DNA from: DATEPR01 sp036503065
Lineage (GTDB): Bacteria; Actinomycetota; Actinomycetes; Mycobacteriales; Pseudonocardiaceae
DNA: 12,142 bases
Assembly: GCA_036503065.1 (NCBI GenBank)
Contig: DASXXM010000233.1
Coordinates: 1-12,142 of the forward strand
Reading direction: 5' to 3'
Shown here: piece after piece, positions 1-6,700 of the stretch
How positions within the stretch are numbered: the first letter of the stretch is position 1
Layout of the letters: every line of letters begins with the position of its first letter
Translations under genes and position numbers: made by a program
The notes under the pieces: generated by a model
Seen by the model: only the letters and a program-made list of their open reading frames with translations
The model's database searches: none
Told to the model about the DNA's origin: nothing

Positions 1-82
1 CAGGGCACCGGTCCGGCCGGAGCACATCACAGGTGTTTGACGAAAACCCGTTGACGAACCGACTAAGGTGGCGAGCTCACGT

Positions 83-118
83 AGGGGTCCCCCTCGAAGG
101 GGGTCCCCTTGTTTTAAT
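83..118 (+). terminator. Rho-independent terminator of an upstream plus-strand unit
   Basis: Bases 83-93 pair with 99-109, with a single T-T mismatch (88/104), around the loop TCGAA at 94-98. The ten pairs are almost all G-C. The plus strand continues directly into TTGTTTTAATT, a U-rich tail on the RNA. The complementary strand has no T tract on the other side, so the terminator works in the plus direction. It insulates whatever lies to the left from the gene at 200. Confidence 0.85.
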
Positions 119-130
119 TCTAGTTGATCT

Positions 131-145
131 TGGAGCGGGACTCCA
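131..145. promoter_or_regulatory. Inverted repeat TGGAG-N5-CTCCA, possible operator
   Basis: The arms TGGAG (131-135) and CTCCA (141-145) are perfectly complementary and separated by five bases, a 15-base dyad. It lies between the terminator at 83-109 and the start codon at 200, where an operator for the small allophanate hydrolase-like gene would be expected. The layout (5-base arms, 5-base spacer, outer TGG/CCA) resembles the operators of IclR-family repressors such as E. coli IclR. That similarity is from memory and is only suggestive. Confidence 0.35.
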
Positions 146-199
146 GCGAGTTGCGCCGACCTGTGGACAACTGAACCGGTTACTTGGTGGAGTTTGAAC

Positions 200-577
200 A
201 TGGCCCTGATGTTCCTCAACGGCGGCGGCATGCGCGGCGGTCCGTTGCACCACCAGCTGCAAGGCGCTCCGTTGGTCCGGATCGCTTACAGCGCACCGAA
301 ATACCGGTACTACTCGGTCGGCGACCGCTTCCCGGCCATGCGCGAGGTCGCCGTGGGCGGCCACGCCGTGCTGGGCGAGGTGTACGACCTGCCGCTGCGC
401 ACCCTGCGCGACCACCTGCTGCCGGCCGAGCCACCGGAACTGGAACTGGGTGTCATCGAACTGGACGACGGCACGGCCTGTCTGGCCACCGTCCTGCGTG
501 CCGAGTTCGCCCGCGCCGTCGACCTCAAGGACATCTCGGCAATCGGTGACTGGCGGGCCTACCTCGCCGGATCGTGA
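200..577 (+). CDS. Allophanate hydrolase C-terminal-like (gamma-glutamylcyclotransferase-fold) protein
   Basis: The 125-residue protein resembles the C-terminal domain of allophanate hydrolase (AtzF/DUR1 type), found here without the amidase domain. Visible signatures are a glycine-rich strand-loop near the N-terminus (FLNGGGMRGG, residues 5-14), a Y-R-Y-Y-S-V-G-D segment (35-42), the GEVYDLP turn (59-65) and an LGVIELDDG segment (83-91). In the full enzyme this domain has been linked to decarboxylation of the intermediate formed from allophanate. The role of the free-standing form is unknown to me. ATG at 200 is chosen because GGTGGAG (186-192) lies 7 bases upstream; a TTG at 194 would leave no room. 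The 3' end overlaps that of mtnA, which converges on it. A link to urea metabolism would suit the neighbouring ureide genes but is inference. Confidence 0.7.
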   Translation: MALMFLNGGGMRGGPLHHQLQGAPLVRIAYSAPKYRYYSVGDRFPAMREVAVGGHAVLGEVYDLPLRTLRDHLLPAEPPELELGVIELDDGTACLATVLRAEFARAVDLKDISAIGDWRAYLAGS

Positions 578-1581
578 CGATCCTGGTCAAGGAGGGTGCG
601 TCGTTCGGTGACGACGGCCGTGATCAGGTCGGCCGGGGTGACGTCGAAGGCCGGGTTGAACGCCTGGGTGCCGGCGGGGGCGGTACTGCGGCCCGCGAAG
701 GTGGTGACCTCGTCGGCGGCGCGTTCCTCGATGTGGATGCCGGTGCCGTCGGGTAGGTCCGGGTCGACCGTGGATTCCGGTGCCACCACGACGAAGGGGA
801 TGCCGGCTCTGGCGGCGGCCAGTGCCAGCGAGTAGGTGCCGATCTTGTTGGCGGTGTCGCCGTTGACCGCGATCCGGTCGGCACCGACCACGACACAGTC
901 GACCAGGCCGCGGGCGATCAGGGCCGGGGCGGCCGAGTCGACCGCGATTCGGTACGGGATACCGGCTTCCGCCAGTTCCCACGCGGTCAGGCGGGCGCCC
1001 TGGAGCAGGGGGCGGGTTTCGGTGGCGACGACCAGTTCGATCGCGCCCCTGGCGGACAGGTCGCGGATCGCGCCCAGTGCCGTGCCCCACGCGCCCGCGG
1101 CCAGACGTCCCGTGTTGCAGTGGGTCAGCACCCGCAACGGCCGGTCCGGGCCGAGGCGGATCAGGAGGTCGGCGGCGCGGGCGGCCGCGGCGCGGTTGAC
1201 CCGCTCGTCCTCGTCGAGGACGGCGATGGCTTCGGTCAGTACGGCATCCGGGCCATCCGCGAGTTTGCGCAGTGCTCTGGCCACACCCCAGGCCAGGTTG
1301 ACCGCTGTCGGCCGGGCATTCGCGATGCGGTCCGCATCGATTCCGACCTGTGCCGGGTCGGTCGGATTGTGCCGCGCGGACAACGCGACGCCGAAGGCGC
1401 CCGCTATCCCCAGTGCGGGTGCGCCGCGTACGGCGAGCGTGCGAATGGCGTCCACCAGTTCGTCGACGGTGGTCAGCCGCATGAGCCGGTGCTCGGCGGG
1501 CAGCAACCGCTGATCGAGGGTGATCACCGCACCGTCCACCCAGTCGAACGATCGCGTCGAAACCTGGCCCACCGCACCCAT
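559..1581 (-). CDS. mtnA: S-methyl-5-thioribose-1-phosphate isomerase
   Basis: Cytosolic enzyme of methionine salvage that isomerises 5-methylthioribose 1-phosphate (an aldose) to 5-methylthioribulose 1-phosphate. The 340-residue length is normal for the family, and all hallmark segments are present: RGAPALGIAGAFG (52-64), HCNTG with the catalytic cysteine at 155, ETRPLLQGARLTAWEL (188-203), GADRI with the catalytic aspartate at 235, NGDTANKIGTYSLA (240-253) and the C-terminal FNPAFDVTPADLI (308-320). These separate it from the related eIF2B and ribose-1,5-bisphosphate isomerase branches, although I made no alignment. It follows alc on the same strand after a 65-base gap, so it may be read from the ureide operon or from its own weak promoter. 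No clear Shine-Dalgarno precedes the ATG. No other methionine-salvage gene (mtnP, mtnK, mtnB-D) is in the window. Confidence 0.94.
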   Translation of the reverse strand: MGAVGQVSTRSFDWVDGAVITLDQRLLPAEHRLMRLTTVDELVDAIRTLAVRGAPALGIAGAFGVALSARHNPTDPAQVGIDADRIANARPTAVNLAWGVARALRKLADGPDAVLTEAIAVLDEDERVNRAAAARAADLLIRLGPDRPLRVLTHCNTGRLAAGAWGTALGAIRDLSARGAIELVVATETRPLLQGARLTAWELAEAGIPYRIAVDSAAPALIARGLVDCVVVGADRIAVNGDTANKIGTYSLALAAARAGIPFVVVAPESTVDPDLPDGTGIHIEERAADEVTTFAGRSTAPAGTQAFNPAFDVTPADLITAVVTERRTLLDQDRHDPAR

Positions 1582-1646
1582 GACGCCAGCGTAAGCGCAT
1601 CAACCCGAGACGACGCAGTATGCGATCCCTGGGAGTTTCATCCGAA

Positions 1647-2651
1647 TCAGGGCCGCGCTGCGTGCCATGCCTCGGTGAGCTGGTCACGGCCCTTGTCGGT
1701 CAGCCGGCCGTAGACGCGGAAGCGGGCGATGCCGCCGTCCGGGTGGACGTCCAGCCGCAGGTGGGTGACCGGCGTGTCGGCCGTGACCCGGAAGCGGTGC
1801 GGGGTGTCCGGCAGCAGGCTCGTGGCCGGTAGCACCGGGTGCCATGCCGATTCGTCGTCGAGGTCCGCGTCCGTCCCGGTCACCGACACGCTCGCCGGGG
1901 CGTTGCCCTTGTAGTGGGTGGTGTCTATTTCCAGGACTTGCGGCAACGCCTGGGCGGCCAGCCGGATGACGGCCCAGTCGTGGTCGTCGTCGCGGCGACG
2001 GGCGGTTTCCCATCCGTCGCTCATGTAGCGGGATTCGCCCGGCTGGAGCATGTTGTCCGGCGGCGAGTAGAACCAGTTGCTGCACCGCACCACCTTGCCG
2101 CGGTTGGCCAGTGCGGCCAGGTCGAACGGGACATCGGTCAGCCACTGCGGGTCGGGTACCGGGGTGCCGTGGACGCGGAGACGCGCGACGCCGCCGTCGG
2201 GGACGATTCGTAGGCGGACGTGGGTGTAACGGCGGCTTCCGGCCACGGTGAACACGTTGGCCGTGTCACCGGCGAGCGGCGACCGGGGCACGATCTCCTC
2301 CCAGCCGGACAGTTGCGCCGGGTAGCCGTCCACGTGGCAGCCGTCGACGGCACCGAACGGTGGGTAGTTTCCCTTGAAGAACGCGGTGTCCACGACCACC
2401 GTGTGAATCGTGCCGGGAATGCCGAGGCGGACGACCGCCCAGTCGTGGTCGCCCGGTTCGGCTCGCCTGCGGCGGGTTTCCCAGCCGTCGTATTCCTGGC
2501 CCTTGTTGGTGAACCTGTCCGGGCGGAACTCGGGCGGTGCCGGCTTGATCAGGTTCTCCCGCTCGGCGAAGAACTCGTCGCTGGCCGCGAGCACACTGCC
2601 GCCGACGCGCCGGGCGGCCAGGTCGGGCAGTTGGGTCCAGTCCGCGGTCAT
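1647..2651 (-). CDS. alc: Allantoicase (allantoate amidinohydrolase)
   Basis: Hydrolyses allantoate to (S)-ureidoglycolate and urea in the cytosol. The 334-residue protein has the two-repeat architecture of allantoicase. Each half contains a DGWETRRRR-type segment (55-63 and 212-220), an HDWAV-R-L strand (69-76 and 224-231), a D-T-x-x-x-KGN motif (88-95 and 243-250) and a THVRL/THLRL-x4-PDGG-x-AR-x-RV tail (143-160 and 296-313). FTNKGQEYDGWETR and the SNWFYSPPDNML linker (191-202) are family hallmarks. ATG at 2651 overlaps the allB stop in an ATGA, and GAGGAG lies 4 bases upstream. An open frame continues further upstream but only as a shadow inside allB. Using allantoicase rather than allantoate amidohydrolase means the pathway releases urea, so a urea-degrading system is expected elsewhere in the genome. 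Confidence 0.95.
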   Translation of the reverse strand: MTADWTQLPDLAARRVGGSVLAASDEFFAERENLIKPAPPEFRPDRFTNKGQEYDGWETRRRRAEPGDHDWAVVRLGIPGTIHTVVVDTAFFKGNYPPFGAVDGCHVDGYPAQLSGWEEIVPRSPLAGDTANVFTVAGSRRYTHVRLRIVPDGGVARLRVHGTPVPDPQWLTDVPFDLAALANRGKVVRCSNWFYSPPDNMLQPGESRYMSDGWETARRRDDDHDWAVIRLAAQALPQVLEIDTTHYKGNAPASVSVTGTDADLDDESAWHPVLPATSLLPDTPHRFRVTADTPVTHLRLDVHPDGGIARFRVYGRLTDKGRDQLTEAWHAARP

Positions 2652-3973
2652 GCTTCTCCTCTGCGCAACAGAATCCCGGTCGGCTCGGCGCCGGTGCGGA
2701 CGCCGCGCAGCCAGGTGGCGCGGACCGTGCCGGTCAGGCGGGCGCCGTGGTAGGCACTGACGGGGTTGCGGTGGTGCAGGTCGGCGGCGGCCACGGTGAA
2801 TTCCGCGTCCGGGGCGAACACGCACAGGTCCGCGTCGGCGCCGACCGCGATTCGGCCCTTGGTGCCCAGCCCGACCAGGTCGGCCGGGTGTTCGGCCAGC
2901 CAGCGGAGCACTTGTGTCAGGCCGATGCCACGTTGCCGGGCCTGGGTCCAGACGGCGGACAGGCCGACCTGGAGGCCGGCGATGCCGCCCCAGGCCAGGC
3001 CGAAATCGCCCACGTCGAGCCGTTTCAGGGCGCTGGTGGACGGCGAGTGGTCGCTGACGACCAGGTCGATCGTGCCGTCTGTCAAGCCCTGCCACAGGTT
3101 TTCCCGGTTCGCCGCCTCGCGGATCGGTGGGCAGCACTTGAACTGGGTGGCACCGTCCGGGATGTCTTCGGCCGCGAACGTGAGGTAGTGCGGGCAGGTC
3201 TCCGCGGTGACGCGGATGCCGGCCAGCCTGGCGTCGCGCAGCATGGGCAGTGCGTCCGAACTGGACAGATGCAGGATGTGCAGGCGGGTGTCGAATCGCC
3301 GCGCCAGTGACAGCAGGTCGGCGATCGCGGTGTTCTCGGCGGCGCGTGGGCGGGAGGCCAGGAAGTCCGCGTAACGCGGGCCGGTCGGCGGCGGTGCGGC
3401 GTTGATCGTGGCCGCGTCCTCGGCGTGCACGATCAGCATCGCGTCCAGGTCGGCGAGGCGGCGCATCACCGCAGCCAGTTGGTCGTGGTCGAGGTGGCCG
3501 AACTCGTCGACGCCCGAGTGCAACGTGAAGGCCTTGAAGCCGAACACGCCCGCCTCGTGCAGCGCGGCCAGGTCGGCCGTGTTGCCGGGCACCGCACCGC
3601 CCCAGAAACCGACGTCGACGTGGAGTTGGCCGGCCGCGGCGGCACGTTTCACCGCCAGCGCGGCCGTGTCGGTCGTCGGGGGCACGCTGTTCAGGGGCAT
3701 GTCGATGAGCGTGGTCACGCCACCGGCCGCGGCGGCCATGGTGGCGCTGGTGAAGCCCTCCCATTCGGTGCGGCCGGGCTCGTTGACGTGCACGTGGCTG
3801 TCCACCAGGCCGGGCAGCAGCACCTCGTCGTCGGCCAGGTCGACGTGGTCGGCCGCGTCCGGCACCGTGTCCGCGAGCACGGCGATCCGGCCGTCGCGGA
3901 CGCCGACCACGCCGGACCGCTCCCCCGTCGGCGTGATGATCCGGCGGGCGCGGATCGCCAGGTCGTATCTCAC
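2648..3973 (-). CDS. allB: Allantoinase
   Basis: Hydrolyses S-allantoin to allantoate. It is a 441-residue cyclic amidohydrolase with the binuclear metal site complete: DSHVHVNEPGR (58-68, metal ligands H60 and H62), the carbamylated lysine in GFKAF (K147), HAED (H183), LHLSSSD (H235) and the catalytic aspartate in VSDHSPS (D308). The EPGR and DMPLNSVPPTT (91-101) segments fit allantoinase better than dihydroorotase or hydantoinase, as do its allantoicase and uricase neighbours. The GTG start at 3973 overlaps the glxK stop in a GTGA and has AGGA six bases upstream. Its own stop overlaps the alc ATG. It is the first step of the minus-strand arm to act on the product of the divergent urate-oxidising arm. 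Confidence 0.94.
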   Translation of the reverse strand: MRYDLAIRARRIITPTGERSGVVGVRDGRIAVLADTVPDAADHVDLADDEVLLPGLVDSHVHVNEPGRTEWEGFTSATMAAAAGGVTTLIDMPLNSVPPTTDTAALAVKRAAAAGQLHVDVGFWGGAVPGNTADLAALHEAGVFGFKAFTLHSGVDEFGHLDHDQLAAVMRRLADLDAMLIVHAEDAATINAAPPPTGPRYADFLASRPRAAENTAIADLLSLARRFDTRLHILHLSSSDALPMLRDARLAGIRVTAETCPHYLTFAAEDIPDGATQFKCCPPIREAANRENLWQGLTDGTIDLVVSDHSPSTSALKRLDVGDFGLAWGGIAGLQVGLSAVWTQARQRGIGLTQVLRWLAEHPADLVGLGTKGRIAVGADADLCVFAPDAEFTVAAADLHHRNPVSAYHGARLTGTVRATWLRGVRTGAEPTGILLRRGEA

Positions 3974-5067
3974 AGCCAGTCCTGGGCGACGCGGACGGCC
4001 AGTTCCTCCAGCAGCCGGTCGGCGTCGGCCATGGAGCGGGCCTGGTCGGGTTCGATGTCGCCCAACGAGTAGGCGGCGGTGATGCCGGCGGCAGCCAGGG
4101 TCTCATGGTGCAGGCGGTAGCGGCCGGCGACCACGACGGCACGGACACCGGCCCGGACCGCCGCGCCGACCACGCCGATCGGGGCCTTGCCGCGCAGGCT
4201 CTGGTCGTCGAGCGAGCCCTCGCCGGTGATCACGAGGACGGCGCCGGGCAGGTGGGCCGCGAAGCCGACCAGGTCCAGGAGCAGTTCGATGCCCGACCGG
4301 CGGGTCGCGCCGAGCGCGGCCAGCGCGGCGAAGCCGATGCCGCCCGCGGCACCCGCGCCAGGGGCGTCGGCCATGGCCGGGTCGACGTGGTGACTCCACC
4401 TGCCGAGGGCCCTGTCGAGCAACTCGACCTGGGCCGGATCGGCGCCCTTCTGCGGGCCGAACACGGCCGCGGCGCCATCGGGGCCGAGCAACGGATTGTC
4501 CACATCGGACGCCAGGATCACGTTGGCACCGTGCAGGTCCAGGCCGGTGAGGTCCACGGTGGCCACGTCGAGCAGGGCCGCGCCGCCGGGCGGCAGCGAT
4601 GAGCCCGCAGCGTCGAGTACCCGGCCGCCCAGCGCCTGGACCATGCCGGCACCGCCGTCCGTGCTGGCGCTGCCGCCGACGCCGAGCACGATCGTGCGCG
4701 CCCCGGCGTCGACGGCGGCGCGCACGAGTTGGCCGACGCCGTAGCTGGACGCCGTCAGCGGGGCGGGACCGGCCGGCAGTTGGGCCAGACCGCACGCAGC
4801 GGCGGCCTCGACGACGGCCAGGTCGGCACGCAGCGCGATGGTCGCGGTGACCGGCTCGCCGGTGGGACCGGCCACGGTCGCGGTGACCGGCCGGAAGCCG
4901 GCGGCGAGGGCCGCGGCCACCGTGCCGTCGCCGCCGTCGGCCACCGGGACCTGGTGGACCGGCAGGTCGGGGCGCACCCGGCCGATGCCCCTGGCCAGCG
5001 CTGCGGCCGCCGCCGCGGCCGTCAGCGAGCCCTTGAACTTGTCCGGTGCGACCACCACATGTGTCAC
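3970..5067 (-). CDS. glxK: Glycerate kinase (GlxK/GarK type)
   Basis: Phosphorylates D-glycerate made by tartronate semialdehyde reductase, sending glyoxylate carbon into glycolysis; enzymes of this type usually make 2-phosphoglycerate. The 365-residue product has the class I glycerate kinase signatures: APDKFKGSL (7-15), VADGGDGT (42-49), GVGGSASTDGGAG (129-141), DVDNPLLGPDGAA (188-200), FGPQKGA (203-209) and GEGSLDDQSLRGKAPIGV (282-299). The start is placed at GTG 5067 because GAGGAG lies 7 bases upstream, the protein then begins directly before the conserved APDKFKGS, and the GTG overlaps the glxR stop in a GTGA. A longer frame upstream would add an arginine-rich, non-conserved extension inside glxR. 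Confidence 0.93.
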   Translation of the reverse strand: MTHVVVAPDKFKGSLTAAAAAAALARGIGRVRPDLPVHQVPVADGGDGTVAAALAAGFRPVTATVAGPTGEPVTATIALRADLAVVEAAAACGLAQLPAGPAPLTASSYGVGQLVRAAVDAGARTIVLGVGGSASTDGGAGMVQALGGRVLDAAGSSLPPGGAALLDVATVDLTGLDLHGANVILASDVDNPLLGPDGAAAVFGPQKGADPAQVELLDRALGRWSHHVDPAMADAPGAGAAGGIGFAALAALGATRRSGIELLLDLVGFAAHLPGAVLVITGEGSLDDQSLRGKAPIGVVGAAVRAGVRAVVVAGRYRLHHETLAAAGITAAYSLGDIEPDQARSMADADRLLEELAVRVAQDWL

Positions 5068-5939
5068 AGTCCGCTCCTCACGCCGCTGAGTTGTTCGATC
5101 ACGCGCAGCAGCGCGGTGTGGTCCTCGCCACCGAAGCCCATGGCGCACCCGGCGGCCATCAGTTGGGCGACCAGGCCGGTGACCGGGAGGGCCACGCCGG
5201 CCCGGCGGGCCGCGTCCAGGGCGATGCCCATGTCCTTGTGGTGGAGCTCCAGCCGGCCGCCCGGGGTGAACTCGCGGCGCAGCATCGACTCGCGTTTGAG
5301 GTCCAGCACGCGACTAGCGGCCAGGCCGCCCGCCAGTACGTCCAGGCCGGCGCCGGCGTCGACATCGGCTCCTTGCAGCAGCACTATGGCCTCGCTGACC
5401 AGGGCGATGATCCCGCCGACCACGAGTTGGTTGGCCGCCTTGACGATCTGGCCCGAGCCGTGCGGACCGACGTGCACGATCGTCGCGCCGAGCACGTCGA
5501 ACAGTGGTCGGGCAGCTTCGACATCGTTGGTGTCGCCGCCGATCATGATGGCGAGCGTGGCGTTCTCGGCGCCTGCCTGGCCGCCGGACACCGGCGCGTC
5601 CAGGCTGTGGGCGTGCCGTTCCGCCAGCCGGACAGCGGTTTCCGGACGGGTCGTGCTCATGTCGATCAGCAGTGTGTCCGCGGCGGCGTTGGCCAGCACG
5701 CCGTGCTCGCCGAGGACCACGTCCTCGACCTCGACACCGCTGGGCAGCATGGTGATCACGACTTCGGCGGCGGCGACCGCCGCCGCGATGGTGGTGACCG
5801 TGGTGCCGCCTGCCTCGATCAGGCGTCTGCCTGCGTTCGGGCGGCGTACGTAGCCGACCACCTGGTGACCTGCGGTGGCCAGGTGGGCGGCCATCGGATC
5901 GCCCATGATGCCGAGACCGATGAATCCGATCGTGGTCAT
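5064..5939 (-). CDS. glxR: 2-hydroxy-3-oxopropionate (tartronate semialdehyde) reductase
   Basis: Reduces tartronate semialdehyde to D-glycerate with NAD(P)H. The 291-residue protein belongs to the beta-hydroxyacid dehydrogenase family. It has an N-terminal Rossmann motif GFIGLGIMG (5-13), an STTRPET segment (95-101), the substrate-binding DAPVSGGQAGA (114-124), the catalytic lysine in GQIVKAANQ (K167) and the conserved KDMGIALDAA near residues 235-244. The same motifs occur in 3-hydroxyisobutyrate dehydrogenase. Assignment to tartronate semialdehyde reductase rests mainly on its position between hyi and glycerate kinase. ATG 5939 overlaps the hyi stop in an ATGA. No Shine-Dalgarno is visible, so translation probably depends on coupling to hyi. 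Confidence 0.9.
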   Translation of the reverse strand: MTTIGFIGLGIMGDPMAAHLATAGHQVVGYVRRPNAGRRLIEAGGTTVTTIAAAVAAAEVVITMLPSGVEVEDVVLGEHGVLANAAADTLLIDMSTTRPETAVRLAERHAHSLDAPVSGGQAGAENATLAIMIGGDTNDVEAARPLFDVLGATIVHVGPHGSGQIVKAANQLVVGGIIALVSEAIVLLQGADVDAGAGLDVLAGGLAASRVLDLKRESMLRREFTPGGRLELHHKDMGIALDAARRAGVALPVTGLVAQLMAAGCAMGFGGEDHTALLRVIEQLSGVRSGL

Positions 5940-6700
5940 AGGCGTGCCAGCCAGCCGAAACCGGTGCCAGTGGGCTGGTATTCGGCGGCCACGTAGCCGG
6001 TGTAGCCGCGTTGGTCCAGGGTGTGCAGCCAGGTGGCCAGGTCGAGTTGGCCGGTGCCGGGCTCGTGGCGGCCCGGTGCGTCGGCGATCTGGACGTGGCC
6101 GATCCGTCCGAAGTGGACATCGATGGCCTTCGCCACGTCGTCGCCGTTGACGCTGAGGTGGTACAGGTCGGCGAGCAGCGCCACGTTGTCGGCGCCGACC
6201 CGGTCGAGCACCGCGACCACGTCGGCAGCGGTCCGCAGCGGGTAGGCCGGGGCGCCGCTGACCGGCTCGATCAGGATCGTCCCACCGATCAGGGCCACTG
6301 CCCGGGCCGCGTGGCGGAGGTTGGCCACCGCCAGGTCGTCCTGGTCGGCGCCGGGGATGCGGTTGCCGTAGAGGGCGTTGAATGCCATGGTGCCCAACCG
6401 TTTCCCGATGTCGACCGCGGCCTGCACGCTGGCGTGGAACTCGTCGTCGCGGCCGGGCCAGGACACCACGCCCCGGTCACCCGCTGCCATGTCGCCCGCG
6501 AAGAAGTTGAGCGCGACCAACTGGACGTTCGCGTTCCGGATGGCGTCGACGAACCGGTCGACCTCGGTCGGGTCCGGGGTCGCGGTCGGGAACGGCCACC
6601 AGGACTCGACCGCGTCGAACCCGGCTGCCGCGGCGGCCGCGGGGCGTTCGGTGACGGCCAACTCGGGGAACAGGATCGACATGTTGGCCGCCCAGCGCAT
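5936..6700 (-). CDS. hyi: Hydroxypyruvate isomerase
   Basis: Interconverts hydroxypyruvate and tartronate semialdehyde in glyoxylate assimilation. The 254-residue TIM barrel is close in length to E. coli Hyi and shares its opening (MRWAANMSILFPE), the FAGDMAAGDRGV-x-x-x-PGR segment (67-84), the metal-binding glutamate in ILIEP (E145), ADLYH (177-181), GHVQIADAPGRHEPGTG (201-217) and the second key glutamate in AAEYQP (E240). ATG 6700 is preferred because it matches the family N-terminus and has a weak GAGACG upstream. ATG 6712 would add MRRP with no ribosome binding site. It is the first gene of the hyi-glxR-glxK-allB-alc chain. Its usual partner, glyoxylate carboligase (gcl), is not beside it. 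Another sugar-phosphate-isomerase-like function is possible but less likely in this context. Confidence 0.89.
   Translation of the reverse strand: MRWAANMSILFPELAVTERPAAAAAAGFDAVESWWPFPTATPDPTEVDRFVDAIRNANVQLVALNFFAGDMAAGDRGVVSWPGRDDEFHASVQAAVDIGKRLGTMAFNALYGNRIPGADQDDLAVANLRHAARAVALIGGTILIEPVSGAPAYPLRTAADVVAVLDRVGADNVALLADLYHLSVNGDDVAKAIDVHFGRIGHVQIADAPGRHEPGTGQLDLATWLHTLDQRGYTGYVAAEYQPTGTGFGWLARL

Larger units (their letters stand above)
1..199 (+). other. Intergenic region with end of an upstream unit and leader of the first gene
   Basis: No complete gene can be supported here. A plus-strand gene probably ends just inside the left edge, because a terminator follows at 83-109. Two plus frames close soon after the edge, at 38-40 and 52-54, and too few codons remain to choose between them or name the product. 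The octamer TTGACGAA occurs twice, at 37-44 and 51-58 (14 bases apart). After the terminator the DNA is locally AT-rich (110-125), followed by an inverted repeat at 131-145 and the 8-base palindrome AACCGGTT at 174-181. I could not find a convincing -35/-10 pair for the gene at 200. Confidence 0.6.

Noticed and set aside
3402..4072. Plus-strand open frames of over 200 codons opposite allB.
   Set aside because: Serine-, alanine- and histidine-rich antisense translations with no recognisable domain; the minus strand holds a complete allantoinase.
2652..4148. Open frame in the alc frame continuing upstream through allB, which would give an 833-residue protein.
   Set aside because: The upstream part is arginine- and proline-rich with no family motifs and lies in a different frame of the well-supported allB. 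Alc has its own ATG, ribosome binding site and a 4-base overlap with allB.
5068..5148. N-terminal extension of glycerate kinase by 27 residues.
   Set aside because: The extension is arginine-rich, unconserved and lies inside glxR. GTG 5067 has a well-spaced ribosome binding site and precedes the conserved APDKFKGS directly.
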